A DNA stretch of 64,000 nt from Nissolia schottii (lineage: Eukaryota; Streptophyta; Magnoliopsida; Fabales; Fabaceae): positions 267,955 to 331,954 of the forward strand of contig QANU01013744.1 in NCBI GenBank assembly GCA_003254905.1, read 5' to 3'. A model generated the notes under the pieces. That model did no database searches and was not told the DNA's origin. It saw only the letters and a program-made list of their open reading frames with translations. Positions 25,020 through 35,870 of this stretch are shown here, piece after piece. How positions within the stretch are numbered: the first letter of the stretch is position 1; each line of letters begins with the position of its first letter. The translations under genes and the position numbers were made by a program.

Positions 25020-25250
25020 TCATCACAGTTTACAAGGACTGAGAGGCTTCCCACACAAACCTTTATTTCCAGAATAACAAATCCCAGGGAAGTCAATCAG
25101 AGGTTTACCCTTTGGGATCTCACCTTCAAGAACATTGTCTGATAAATTCGGTTCCTTAAGCTTTCTCAAGTTGAGAAATCCATTTGGTATGTTACCACTG
25201 AAGTGATTCTTTTGCAGCTTCAGCCTCTCCAAAAATTTTAATGTGTAGTA
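25020..25250 (-). pseudogene. Leucine-rich-repeat receptor kinase fragment
   Basis: The minus-strand frame reads 'FLERLKLQKNHFSGNIPNGF', then 'LSDNVLEGEIPKG', then 'NKGLCGKPLSPCKL' and a stop. This is the last one to two LRRs plus the 'NxGLCGxPLxxC' cap found just before the transmembrane segment of LRR-III and pollen-receptor-type kinases. There is no signal peptide, upstream LRR array, membrane segment or kinase. The frame opens within about 100 bp of the Copia LTR end at 25352, so the scrap may have been cut off by that insertion. Confidence 0.75.
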
Positions 25251-25351
25251 TTTTAGCTAATTAAGTTGGAACAAAACAGAAATAGAAATTTGGTTTGGGA
25301 ACAAACCCTAACCGAATCAACAGAAAAGAAAATGAAAGAGATGAGTTGGAA

Positions 25352-26035
25352 TGTTATATCATAATTTGTGCTAGGCAATGTCATTAAGGAGTTTATTTTT
25401 GTCCTACTAAGAGCTATGCTCAGTGGAGAGGTGTCAACGAAAATTTCTCTAGGATTAGGTGTGGGTCACCTTAGTAACTCATCCACACGCAGTCGCCGAA
25501 ACACTGGACAACAAAGACTCGTTCTAGAATTCCAAATGAACAACAGAGGATATGCGGGAACACCTCTACTACTCATGGATTTTAGAGGGAAGGAGGAAGA
25601 AGATGAATAGTAACAATGAGGAGAAAAATCATGGTGTAGAAGAAGAAGAGGGAGAGTTAGCTCTAATGTTATGTTTGGTCTCAAGTGGACAAGTTATTAT
25701 ATAGGCAAAAGGTTGCTTACTAAGTAAGTTGGGCTTAACGGTCACAAAGACCAAGTCAATGACCTAGCAAAATATCTCCAATGGTTATATTATCTTTGGG
25801 AAAGAAAGAAAGTTGCAAAACAATAAGGCCCATCAAACCAACACACATGTGATGTTTGTGTTATAGGTAAGACCCAAATCCACATTGTCATCCCAATACT
25901 AAAGTATCTAATAGTAAACCAAGTTTACTTATAAAGATTTAGGTGAAGCCAACTCCAATAAATGTGGGACTTTGGCTTTTACTATAACACAAAAACTAAG
26001 TTTAAAACACTTTAAAAGACCCAATATATCCAACA
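25352..26035 (-). mobile_element. Copia 3' LTR, 684 bp (putative)
   Basis: On the minus strand the block starts TGTTGGATATATTGGG and ends ATGATATAACA. It carries a TATA-like 'cctatataataac' near 25700 and is preceded by a purine-rich word ('gtgaggaat'). It lies downstream of a Copia RNase H on the same strand, as a 3' LTR should. The flank on the left is TGGAA; the partner flank is lost because the 5' part of the element is missing. Confidence 0.6.
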
Positions 26036-26056
26036 ATTCCTCACATATTTCAAACT

Positions 26057-26196
26057 TAGGAGAGTAAATCGAGAATGTCATGCATCAACAAAGTATCCAA
26101 AATGATTTAAACTTGGCCTTAAGTATTAGGAGAGTAAATCGAGAATGTCATGCATCAACAAAGTATCCAAAATGATTTGAACTTGGCCTTAAGTAT
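26057..26196. repeat. 70-bp tandem duplication
   Basis: Two adjacent copies (26057-26126 and 26127-26196) of 'ttaggagagtaaatcgagaa...cttggccttaagtat' differ at only one or two positions, so the duplication is recent relative to the surrounding Copia relic. Confidence 0.93.
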
Positions 26197-26664
26197 AGGT
26201 GGGTGACAACCCTGTAGAAATATGGTAGAGAAAATCTCTTTGAATCCTGCTTTAGAGTTAATTGTTGGAGCAAGTCTACCAACCACATAACATTTTCATG
26301 AGAAATGCTACTCTTAGAAATTTTGTGCGTTTTAACCTTGCACTATATCTTGGAATCATGAGAGCTCTAGAGTTTATGCCATAAACTCACAGGACAATTT
26401 CATCCTCACTCTCACTTAGGTGAAATCCATAAGGAATATGTTGTAGCTAATACCCCACCCCCCAAATGAGGGCTATAGACCCATTGAGGGCTTAAGGCCC
26501 AATCTCATACTCCACTGTAGTGGTATTGTCATACACCATAAGAAGAGACTCATCACCAAACATCTCATATGAATGGAAGAAAACATAATAGAAGCTACAA
26601 CACCCCCCCAAGAGACTCGTACGACTTCATTTACCACATTGAATCACCTTCATGGGATCTCCAA

Positions 26665-28194
26665 TGTAACGGCTCGAAAATCGTTACCGACACGCAAGGG
26701 GACTAGATCCCTTAACAAAGCCTCTTAGGACTTAGGAACGTTTTTCGTAAAACATGCATTTTAACTTTAATTAAAACAAATGAAAACCTTTCTTTTCTGA
26801 ATAAACATAAACTCTTTTACAATGAACATAAATATATAGGATGATATACATGATCGGCCTGAAGATTTGGTCTATATACAATTGGAGCATTCTAGGCATG
26901 ACTTGATTATAAAATTAAAATAAAGTTAACATGTCCTATAGATAGCTTCACCTCGAGGTGACTGTTGATTCACAAATCCTGACATCATTACTACTGACCA
27001 CTATCTCTATGTACTGTAACTTTTACATCGCAACCTGCAACTGAAGGGGAGGTTGAGGGGTGATAACTCTAGGGAGAGCCTCAGCGAATGATCGCTCGCA
27101 CGACAACATAAGACATTTTGAGAACATGACATGCAAATGTCATACATAATATAATAGACAACATGAAAACATTTATATAATAATACATAGTATGTAAAAG
27201 CATTTAGAAATATAAACAAGTTGGTAGTTCTCCATATAGACAATCTGAGCATTATGGTTTAGCTATTCTTCAAATGTATGGGTTCCACGGTCTTGCCCTA
27301 AGCTACACGAATCCTATTCTACGTTACGATCGTAAAAAGTATACTAAGATCAACGTAGATTGCTGATGACTTACAGTTCTATCATAGATTTACTCCCACA
27401 AAAATAGTTTAAATAACATAACATGAGATGACATGAACGTGACAACATAGTACTTTAACTGATAGCATAACATGACTTTATTCATAAATATCCATACACA
27501 TTCAACATGACATATTTAATGCAATAAGACATGTGGTCCCATGTAGTTCTAATATGGTTTTCATGAATTTCTAAAATATTTTCATAAATGAATACTTTCA
27601 TAAATAAATAAGTTTCTAATAAATAACTATTTTCATAAATAAGGAAATTTTTAATAACAACTAACTTCATAAATTCTTGAAAGAAAATACTAAGTTCCAC
27701 CTCCTATGATTTCATAAAAACATGCATAAAATAAATAAATTCTAAAAATAAATACATGGTCTAAAAACAGATTATGAAGAAAACCATTTACCTGGAAATG
27801 GTTGATAACTAAGGAGCATGGACACTAGGAGCTCCTGACACCCTACGTGAAGGCAATCCTTCCTCATAGACAAAAGAATAAGAAGGAGAAAGAAAAAACA
27901 TATAATTGGAGCGAATAGTCCTACTAAAAGTGGAACATTTAATCTCTTGAGTGAATTAGCAAGTCTAAACACTCATGGGAGACCTCTATACATAGGGGGA
28001 GTTCAAGACCCTCTCTAGATGATAGATCCGATGTGGGACTTCTGTACCGTGCCACTACAGTGCATTGGGAGTGCTACAACACACGTCTATTTCCTTTCTT
28101 TTATGTTCTTCTTCCTCTCATCTACGAGTCATTACATACAATCACAGTGGTTGGGTTTTAATCATACGGCCTCAAAAATTGGGAATCAGTCACA
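26665..28194 (+). mobile_element. Putative solo LTR C inserted in the Copia relic
   Basis: The block starts TGTAACGGCTCG and ends AGTCACA. It is the same family and orientation as LTR B: 'cgcaaggggactagatccctt', 'caattggagcattctagg', 'ggggaggttgaggggtga', 'atacatggtctaaaaa'. It separates the Copia RNase H C-terminus ('ETSRGM', ending near 28196) from the Copia 3' flank. The flanking five bases (TCCAA and TCCCC) match imperfectly. Confidence 0.6.
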
Positions 28195-28609
28195 TCCCCC
28201 TCGATGTTTCACTTAATAGCGTCCTGACAAGTGGCTTTGTTAGAGGATCAACCAAATTCTTACTTGACCTCACTAAATCTATGGATATCACATTATTCTC
28301 AATCAGTCGTCTCACAATATTATGCCACAATCTGATATGCCTTCTTTTCCCATTATAAATTCTATTCTTTGATCGAACAATAACAACATGACAATTACAA
28401 TGAATAGACACACATGTTTGTGTTCTATCCCACAAAGGTTTGTCCACTAACAAATTCCTAAGCCACTCAACTTCGAACCTTGCCTTTTTTAAGGCTATAA
28501 ATTTTGACTCCATGGTGGACCTAGCAATACAAGTTTTCTTGGTGGACTTCCATGGTGGACCTAGCGAACAAATAATTAGAGTCCTCCTCCTTTCAAAAAA
28601 CACATACAA
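28190..28609 (-). pseudogene. Ty1/Copia RNase H / polyprotein C-terminus relic
   Basis: The minus-strand frame runs 'KSTKKTCIARSTMESKFIAL' then 'EVEWLRNLLVDKP', 'YNGKRRHIRLWHNIVRRLI' and 'SSKNLVDPLTKPL', the ordered landmarks of the Copia RNase H and polyprotein tail (the family usually has 'STTESEF', 'KSRHIRRRH', 'NIADPLTK'). It reaches 'ETSRGM', where LTR C interrupts it. Everything upstream of RNase H (gag, protease, integrase, reverse transcriptase) is missing, so the element is defective. Confidence 0.88.
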
Positions 28610-28620
28610 AGAGACATGCT

Positions 28621-29035
28621 AATCAATATAAAATATAATTTCTAAACTTATGAGAGATATTTATATTGAGTTTATTTCTCTTCTATCTCCCACGTATCAA
28701 TTCTAAATTTTCTTTAATCCATTTTCTTTAGTTATTCACTAGAACAATTATAATCTGGAAGTCAATCTAGGACAAGTGTACATGTTCCGATCTATTATGA
28801 CTTGCGAGAGGGACGCTCAACAGACCTTTTTATGATTTTGCTGTTATGTCTCATTTGGAGGTTTTTAGTTTGGTAGTTTTTCCTTTATGTGGTCGGATCT
28901 ATAGAGCTTTTTACTCTTAGGTGGTTGGATTGTAAGAGGTTAAGTATCATCGTTGCATTTTGTTTCCCTTAAACCATGGAGGTTAATGTACTCTTTTTCC
29001 TATCTTGGATGTTATCCTAATGGAATTGACTTAAA
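28621..29035. other. Intergenic DNA, no gene recognised
   Basis: No supported feature between the truncated Copia relic and the minisatellite. Confidence 0.6.
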
Positions 29036-29978
29036 CATTGCAATTGAATTGTCACGTTTCCTTCCTATGCTCCTGCAACACCAAGTTTCATTCCAACTTT
29101 TGTGCAATGTCACATTTCCTTCCAATTCTCATGTTATGCCATAGTTCCTCCCAAGTGTTGTGCAATGCTAAATTTACTTCCAATTCCTGCGAGATGCCAT
29201 GTTTCCTTCCAATTCTCCTGAGATGCCACATTTCCTTCCAATTCCTGTGCATTGCTACATTGGCTTGCAATTTGAGTTCAATGCCACGTTACCTTCTCAT
29301 TATTGCGATAAGTCATGTTTCTTTCAAATTCTTGTGCAATACCATGTTTTTTCCAATTCATGTGCAACACAAAGTTTCTTTCCAAATCCTGCATGATGCC
29401 ACATTTTCTTTTAATAACTATGCATTGCTACATTCACTTGTAATTCTAGTACAATACTACATTTACTTGCAATTCAAGTATGATCTCATATTTCTTTCTA
29501 ATTCTCGTGCAATGTAATGTTGTTTCAAAATACCACACGAAGCCACATTTCCTTTAATTTCTCGTGCAATGTCATGTTTCTTCCAATTCTCGCTTAATGC
29601 CACATTTTCTTCCAATTCTCGTGAGATGTCACATTTTATTTTAATTCTTCTGCAATGCTACATTTCCTTTCAAATCTTGTTCAATTTTACATTTCCTTGC
29701 CATTAAGTGATGCCACACTTATTTTCAATTTGCGCGCAATGCACTGTTTCCTTTCAATTCCAAGACAACGTCACGTTTCCTTCCATTTCTCATGGGATGC
29801 CATACTTCCTTCTAATTTCTGTGGGATGCCAAGTTTCTTTCTAGTTAATGTGCAGTGATACATTTCATTGAAATTCTCACGCAATGCAACATTTTTTTGT
29901 CATTCAAATACATTGTCATGTTCCCTTCTAATTATTACGAGTAGCCACGTTAGCGTCAAATTCTCGTGCAATGTTACA
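29036..29978 (+). repeat. Degenerate 29-bp minisatellite, left part
   Basis: Units of about 29 bp of the type 'atgccacatttccttccaattctcgtgca' run for more than 900 bp with heavy divergence. Period 29 was counted directly over four consecutive units from 29150. The open frames seen here are by-products of the repeat. The array resumes at 32070. Confidence 0.9.
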
Positions 29979-32069
29979 TGTGATATCCCAATAATTTATT
30001 TTTATTCAAGTTTTATTTTAGTTCATTTAGTTAATTATTTATTTATTTATTTTATTAAGTAAAGTAGTTAAATATTTAAACTCAACAAATTTATATTTGG
30101 TGATTTAACACCTTTAAGTGAGTAGGACTCACTTCGTTTCCTTTTCTTTTCTTTTTTCCATTCTTTCCTATTTTTTTTCAAGCGAAAAAAGAAGCAAGGG
30201 TGGTCCACCATAGACCCCCCTCCAAAGACAACCTAATCTCCATCTTTTTCGCTCTCTTGCTAGCGGAAACCCCCCCGGACTCCTCAATTTCTCTAACCTC
30301 CATTCTTCTTCTTCTTCTTCTTCGTTGTTTCTTTTTTTTTTTTTTTTAATCTCCTTGGGTTCTTCAAAAACAAAAGGATCACCCATTAGTTCTCATATCT
30401 TCCTTCTCCTTTTTTTTTTTTTTCCCTTCCTTTGTATAAAGTTTATTATTGATGAGTTTGGAGCTTTTGGTGGATAACTTGCGGGGTACACGAAAATCTT
30501 GCCTACAATTGTCATAAAGGGTAATTTCTTAGTCCAAACCACTTGAGTTGTTATTGAGTTGATTGTTTAATTTTTCAAGTTTATGAGCGAGTTGGTAGAA
30601 CCCTAAAAATTGATTTTTGGGGATTTTTATGGTTTGGATTAAATTAGCTCTAACTTATAAATTGGTTGTCTTGTTGGTAGCATTGGGAGACTCCGGTGAA
30701 GTTCCTCAAGCTCCGATTGCTCCGTAGAATGGTTGCTCCGCCTCTGAGGCTTGAGTTGTGAGTATTTAATTGCATTTATAGTTTATTTATATTGATGTGT
30801 GTGTGTATATATGTATATGAAAATAGATTTGTGTTTCCAAAATTTGTTGAGAAAATTGAAAGCTTTGGTATTGAGGCCTCAAGGCATTTTGAAGGAAATT
30901 GTGAACTATATTTTATAAGTGAACCCTTTATGAACGTTAAACATGTGACAAGACCTATTAATAGTAATGCATGAAATTTAATTACCGCATATTGTTTTCT
31001 GTTGGAAAATAAATGATTTTGGAACTAAAATGCTTGTAGAAATTATTGGTTTTGGTAATGGTCCCAAAGGGCATTTGTTATGGTTCGTGAATTGATTTTA
31101 GAAATGGGAAATAGATCTTTGTGTTAATACATATTTGATTCTGTTCTATTTTAAGAAAAAAGGATTTCTGTTATGTTTTCTTAGAATTGGTTTGTGAGTG
31201 AAGTCTTGTTAAGATTTGTAACAAACAACATTAGGCGTTGGACTTGGTGCACCATGACATCAGTCTCAGCTAGTAGGGAGAAAAATAATGCTAGCCTGGG
31301 GCGTTAGGCCGACGTTCCCGGTGGTTTCAAACTCATGTGGAAAGGATATGCCTAACATGTTGTCTATGTCTGTTTTCTAGACTTCGTGCCCAATTGGGAT
31401 GTCGTCTGTGTTTGTTGCCTGACATGATGAACTATGCTTTAAAATGAATTTATGCGAAAGTTTGTTTGAAAGAAAACTTTTATTTTACCATATACATTAT
31501 TCCTTCAAAATTCTTGAGATCAATTGTCTTATTGCATTTACATAAATTTTCACTTGTCCCTTGTGAGCTATAAACATAACTACCTACCACTTTATTTCCA
31601 AACGCACTCTTCGTTGTTCCCTTTTTGTTAGATACAGTTGTAGGTCTGAGCTTCGTTCTTCCCTTCTCCTGGGCTACAAAGGAAATCCTTTTTGGTGAGC
31701 CCAATTATTCTTGGCATATTTTGTTGAGCTATTTTATTATACTGTTTTAGAGTGCTCCAGTAAATCCATAGGCAAGATCTGACTGGATCTGGCTTTCGTA
31801 GTTATGTATTTTTGAGTACTTATTGGGACTTAATTATGTAAATTAAGAATTATGTTGGATTATAACATATTGTTTATTTCTGTTGAAAAGTCTAGATTTC
31901 AAATGGTTTGTCTAGAATGTAATTGATTGCAGGTGGAATGTTCTTTGTTTGTGAAATGACCACATACAAAGGAAACTCTGCTCGATTTTCTGTAGAATTT
32001 TGTGTATAAGCCTTGCTAGGGGGTCGTGGTCCCCTATGTGCTGGTCACGACTCCGGTTGAGTCATGACA
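29979..32069. mobile_element. Putative solo LTR E (2.1 kb) splitting the minisatellite
   Basis: The block starts TGTGATATCCC and ends GTCATGACA, with TG...CA ends, and the same 29-bp array lies on both sides. The flanks are TTACA (29974-29978) and TTATA (32070-32074), a 4-of-5 match that could be a decayed 5-bp target duplication. It is non-coding. The word 'agagtgctccag' near 31750 is the inverse of one shared by LTRs A-C, which suggests a related LTR in opposite orientation. Confidence 0.65.
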
Positions 32070-32290
32070 TTATAATTCTTTGCAATTCTCGTGCAATGCT
32101 ACATTTTTCTAGCAATTTGAGTGCTATGGTTTGTTTCATACCAATTCTTGCGCTATGTTACATTTCCTTCAAATTTTCGTGCAATGTCACGTTCCCCTCA
32201 AACTCTCATACAATACCATATTTCCTTCAAATTCCTGTGAATGCCATATTTTCTTCAAATTCTTGTGCAATGCTATATTATCTTCCCTAG
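32070..32290 (+). repeat. Degenerate 29-bp minisatellite, right part
   Basis: Continues the array from 29978 with units such as 'aattctcgtgcaatgctacat' and 'tccttcaaattcctgtgaatg'. It ends near 32290. Confidence 0.88.
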
Positions 32291-33249
32291 AATATTTTAT
32301 TATCCGTAATGACCAACCAAACTCAACATTATTTGTTGACATTCTTTTAAAATACAACATAAAATAAATGCACGTCACAAAAAAAAGGTCTCCAATTATT
32401 GATAAATAAAATGTCCAACAGAGGCCTACCTAACACCATAATCAATTGTATAGGCCCAACCTAACAAAACGTTTTGGCCCAAACTAACATCCAGGTATTT
32501 AAAAATAATAAATAAGGAAGGGACCCTGCAGGACACTAGGCGTGAGGAATTGATGTATAGTGACCCAGGCACTCTAAAATAGAGGAGCAGACAAACTCAA
32601 TAGTCCCCACAGCGGCTAAAAAACGCATCCTCCCTCAAGGAACCGTATGTGACAGCAATTTAAGGCATGAACAGAGAGACTAACAGTGGTTTTAGAATCC
32701 TCGAAGCACTAATTGTTCTGATTGCAATGTGTGCGCCCGCCTAGTTAGACGCGTGAGGGAAAACATAACGCTTAGCTTGATGGCTTTTTCTTTCAATAAT
32801 TTGGAAGATAAAAAAAGGAAGTTATTGTTGGTTTTGTTGTCTTCTTGCTAGTTAATGACCATATGATATAATAATTTTGTGGTAAGCAATCTACCACTTC
32901 ATGTGAGTTTAGTTATTATGATGTACAGAGGGATTAGTCATTGCTATCAATGGTGGATACTTGGGTGAAAAAAAAAGGGTCATATGACCTTGCCTAATAT
33001 CTTCTTCTTCTTTTCTTTTATTTATTAAAAGCATATCTTTTCTTTACAATGTGTTAAGTAACTATTTTTAACCTGAGTTAACTCATTTTTCTTAAGGCAA
33101 TTACTTTTTACCTTAAAATAAAAACATGTAAATTTATAAAACAATTACGAGTTTGTTTTGGATCATTATTTCTTGCTACAGTAGCGTAAATCGTTGATTT
33201 AGTAATTAAGGTTAATGAATCGGTTATCATAAAAGTTGGGGGTGTTACG
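32291..33249. other. Intergenic DNA, no gene recognised
   Basis: A moderately GC-rich patch at 32520-32760 gives no readable protein domain on either strand. The remainder is AT-rich. Confidence 0.5.
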
Positions 33250-33861
33250 CACTCCTAGAAAATATTATATTACCGTTAGTACATTACTGTTGGAAAACCA
33301 TCCGACAGTAATATCGTTGGAACAAACTAAAAAATTCAACGGTAAATGCATTAAAGGCGAACTAGATTAATTTTGGTAACAATTACTGTCGGAAACAAGA
33401 ACCCGATACTAATTCTGACGGTATAGTTGGCGTCAAGTGGCACATTGTTAGACAAAAGGCTTACCGTCTAATGTGGCCGACGGTAATAGGGTCAGAATTT
33501 GAAGAGACGCCTTTCCTTACCCATTGTAACATTGAATTGATTACCACGGAAAAAGCTGACGGTAATAGTCTTAAATTTTTTCACACGTTTTTCTGTGCCT
33601 GCATTTTCCCATACAAACATTTTCCCGTACGCACGTTTTCCAGTAGTCAGTGTAATTACTGTCGACTTTATCCGAAGGTAATGTCAGATTAATACAACAG
33701 TAATGATTATATATATAAAGCTCCATCGCTTCTCCTTCCCTCACTTTTACTATACATCCTCCTCCTCTGCATCCTCACAACGATCCTCCCCCGGATGTTT
33801 CACTGATGCCACCGCCGCCATTGGCTGTTGGCTGCTGACGCAGTTGGCTATTTAAGAGAAG

Positions 33862-34110
33862 ATGGCAAAGAAGTTTGAATCGGATGCTGGCAGGGCCACA
33901 ACTACAACCGGGGAGAAAGCATTCGAGGCTGCCGAGATGAAGAAGGAGTATGATGTCTGCCTAAAGCTATCGAAGGATGTCGTGGATACGGCCTTTGAGT
34001 CAGTGATAGGCCAGGTTAAGCATCTTGTTCCCGAGGTTGATTGGGGTGTGGTTTCTGTTGACAAGTATTACGACCCCGAGACCAATAACATTAAGGATCT
34101 AGACGGTTAG
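33862..34110 (+). CDS. Short hypothetical ORF inside the CACTA element (82 aa)
   Basis: The frame starts MAKKFESDAGRATTTTGEKA and is followed by 'KKEYDVCLKLSKDVVDTAFE' and 'VIGQVKHLVPEVDWGVVSVD', ending NNIKDLDG. The second half vaguely resembles the C-terminal stretch of plant Ptta/En-Spm transposases, which typically has 'A..Q...L.P..D...V....VVDG'. It could be the end of a lost TNPA-type protein or a captured gene piece. There is no clear promoter, though a pyrimidine-rich, TATA-containing stretch ('tatatatataaagc') lies about 150 bp upstream. Whether it is expressed is unknown. Confidence 0.4.
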   Translation: MAKKFESDAGRATTTTGEKAFEAAEMKKEYDVCLKLSKDVVDTAFESVIGQVKHLVPEVDWGVVSVDKYYDPETNNIKDLDG

Positions 34111-34339
34111 ATGTCAGCTTGAGGGAGTAATAACGGCAAAGACCAAGATGGTGGGTCGCGAACTTAGGGTGGGAGGAAATATATGGTGTTTTGTAATAGC
34201 TAGTACTTTTACGTAGGTTTAAGGTGTAGGGTTTAGGGTTTGATGATGTAATCTTATTGTTTATTATCATCATTTCACTCTGCATTAACTCCTCCATATG
34301 TACTACTATTAGTTACCCACTTCTTCTTAACTCTATCGT

Positions 34340-34467
34340 ACTGTCTTAATTTAATATTTTGTCATTGCTATGCATGTTTTGTTTGTCCTCTTCAGTACTA
34401 TTTGAGTTTATGGTACCGAAGAAGACAATAAAACATAACAATGACAAAATATTTAAATTAAGATAGT
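34340..34467. repeat. Long imperfect hairpin in the CACTA interior
   Basis: Arms at 34340-34398 and 34413-34467 are inverted copies ('aatattttgtcattg' against 'caatgacaaaatatt') with a 14-base loop. A transcript across it would fold into a stem of about 55 bp. Confidence 0.85.
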
Positions 34468-35112
34468 GAATGACAAAATCAAAAAGAAGCTGGTAACCAG
34501 TAGACGAGGAGGAAGTAATGTAGAGTAAGGGTTTTTACCATCAGACAAATCTGACGGTAACGATCATAAACCTAAGCCTAACGTTACTCGCGCGAGATTT
34601 CCTTTGTCTCGCGCAAGATGCTTTTACCTTCAGAACTATCTGACGGTAACGAAAGTGAAAATTTACCAAAATTACCATGCCACTTTTTTCGTACCGTCAG
34701 AATATTTGCCACAAAGCCGATGGTAATCCTTTAAATTAAATGAAGCGTTTCAATAAAACGTTTATAATCAGACTATTTTCAGTTACCGTCGGTAATTACC
34801 CACGATATTGTTCTAATAAAGTACTTAGCCAATTTCATTCTTCCACCCCACCATTTCACTCATTTCTTCTTTCTCTTCTCTTCTCCTCTTCTTTCTCTTC
34901 TCTTCTCTTCTCCTCTTCTCTTCAGCAAGATGCAAAACAAGTTTCCTCTTCTCTCCTTTCCTTTCATCTCCTCTCCAACAATGGAAAAAAAAAAGCATGT
35001 AAGTTCCTTCCAAAGTTGTAAATTTTACTTCTATGCCAGAATTTTTTTTTTATTTCATGTTTTATTATTTCCCATAGCAATTTATTGACATAGTGAGTGA
35101 CCTGCTCTATAG

Positions 35113-35210
35113 GAATTTGTTGAACAAGTGATGAAACTAGTAGAACTTGATAGTTTAAGGCATGCTTTGGTTGGAATGCCTGCATTGGAATATTTGAAGC
35201 ATTTGATGAG
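35113..35210 (+). pseudogene. Captured fragment of a PDR-type ABCG transporter exon
   Basis: After an acceptor-like AG the frame reads EFVEQVMKLVELDSLRHALV and then GMP, which matches the segment just before the ABC signature of nucleotide-binding domain 1 in plant pleiotropic-drug-resistance (full-size ABCG) transporters. The next bases read, one frame over, as 'IFEAFDE' and end at a GT donor; this is the exon end that in the family lies some 70-75 codons later. The ABC signature and Walker B are therefore deleted, and both original exon borders are kept. This is a non-functional transduplicated piece inside the CACTA element. The family call comes from recalled sequence. Confidence 0.75.
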
Positions 35211-35870
35211 GTTAGTTATTCAATTGCTAATATTTTGTAATCAATTCTCTGCTATGATATCTGTAGTGATTAAGTAGTAACATCTCAAAGGGTCTAATCT
35301 TAGGTTCTTTCATTGCTAGTTACTTCTTTCATTGCTTTGGTTTGGAGTTACTTCTTTCATTCCCATATGATTATTGCGTAAAGATTAGTTTTAATTAGTG
35401 GTTGCTATAAATGGCCCCCAATTTTATTTTGGTTAGGGTTTCATGTACGAAATTGCCTTGCACAATGTCATTAGGAATTGGAGATTTTATTTTATGTATG
35501 ACTAGTTTCATCTCTATGTCCACCTCAAGGATACATATACCTTTTAATGCAATTGACAATATACTTTAATGTGTTAGAGAAGTTTTCTTAGATTAAATAA
35601 TTATATTATTAAATATATAATTTATTGCATTAAACAATAATTTAATATTTGGAATAATAATAAAAATAAAATAATAATTCAATTTTTTTAAAAAATTAAT
35701 TATCTCTACCGTCAGAAATTTTTGACTAGCAGTAATAAGTTTTCATCAAGGCTATTACCGTCGGCGAATTTGTTGATGGCAAGTCCGACGGAAAGCAAAA
35801 AAACCGACGATAATTGAAGAAAAATCTGACGGTAACTCCGATAGTAATGAACATTTTTCTTGTAGTGACG

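Larger units (their letters stand above)
33250..35867. mobile_element. Complete non-autonomous CACTA element, 2618 bp
   Basis: The left end is CACTCCTAGAAAATATTATA and the right end, reverse complemented, is CACTACAAGAAAAATGTTCA. The 3-bp sequence ACG flanks both ends (33247-33249 and 35868-35870), the duplication size of CACTA elements. Both subterminal zones are full of direct and inverted copies of 'gacggtaa'/'ttaccgtc' and variants (for example 33416, 33474, 33554, 34553, 34642, 34691, 35707, 35757, 35827), the expected binding sites for a TNPA-type protein. No TNP2-type transposase is present. The interior holds a short open frame (33862-34110), a 133-bp hairpin (34340-34467) and a captured ABC-transporter exon piece (35113-35210). 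Confidence 0.92.

Noticed and set aside
29038..29517. A 159-codon open frame
   Set aside because: It is a translation of the 29-bp minisatellite (repeating Cys/Asn/Phe/Ser words), not a protein.
29036..32290. CRISPR-like array of about 29-bp repeats
   Set aside because: Repeats are degenerate and directly adjacent without spacers, in a plant nuclear context.
35584..35705. AT-rich stretch near the right CACTA end considered as a separate MITE
   Set aside because: It lies inside the CACTA element and has no inverted ends of its own.
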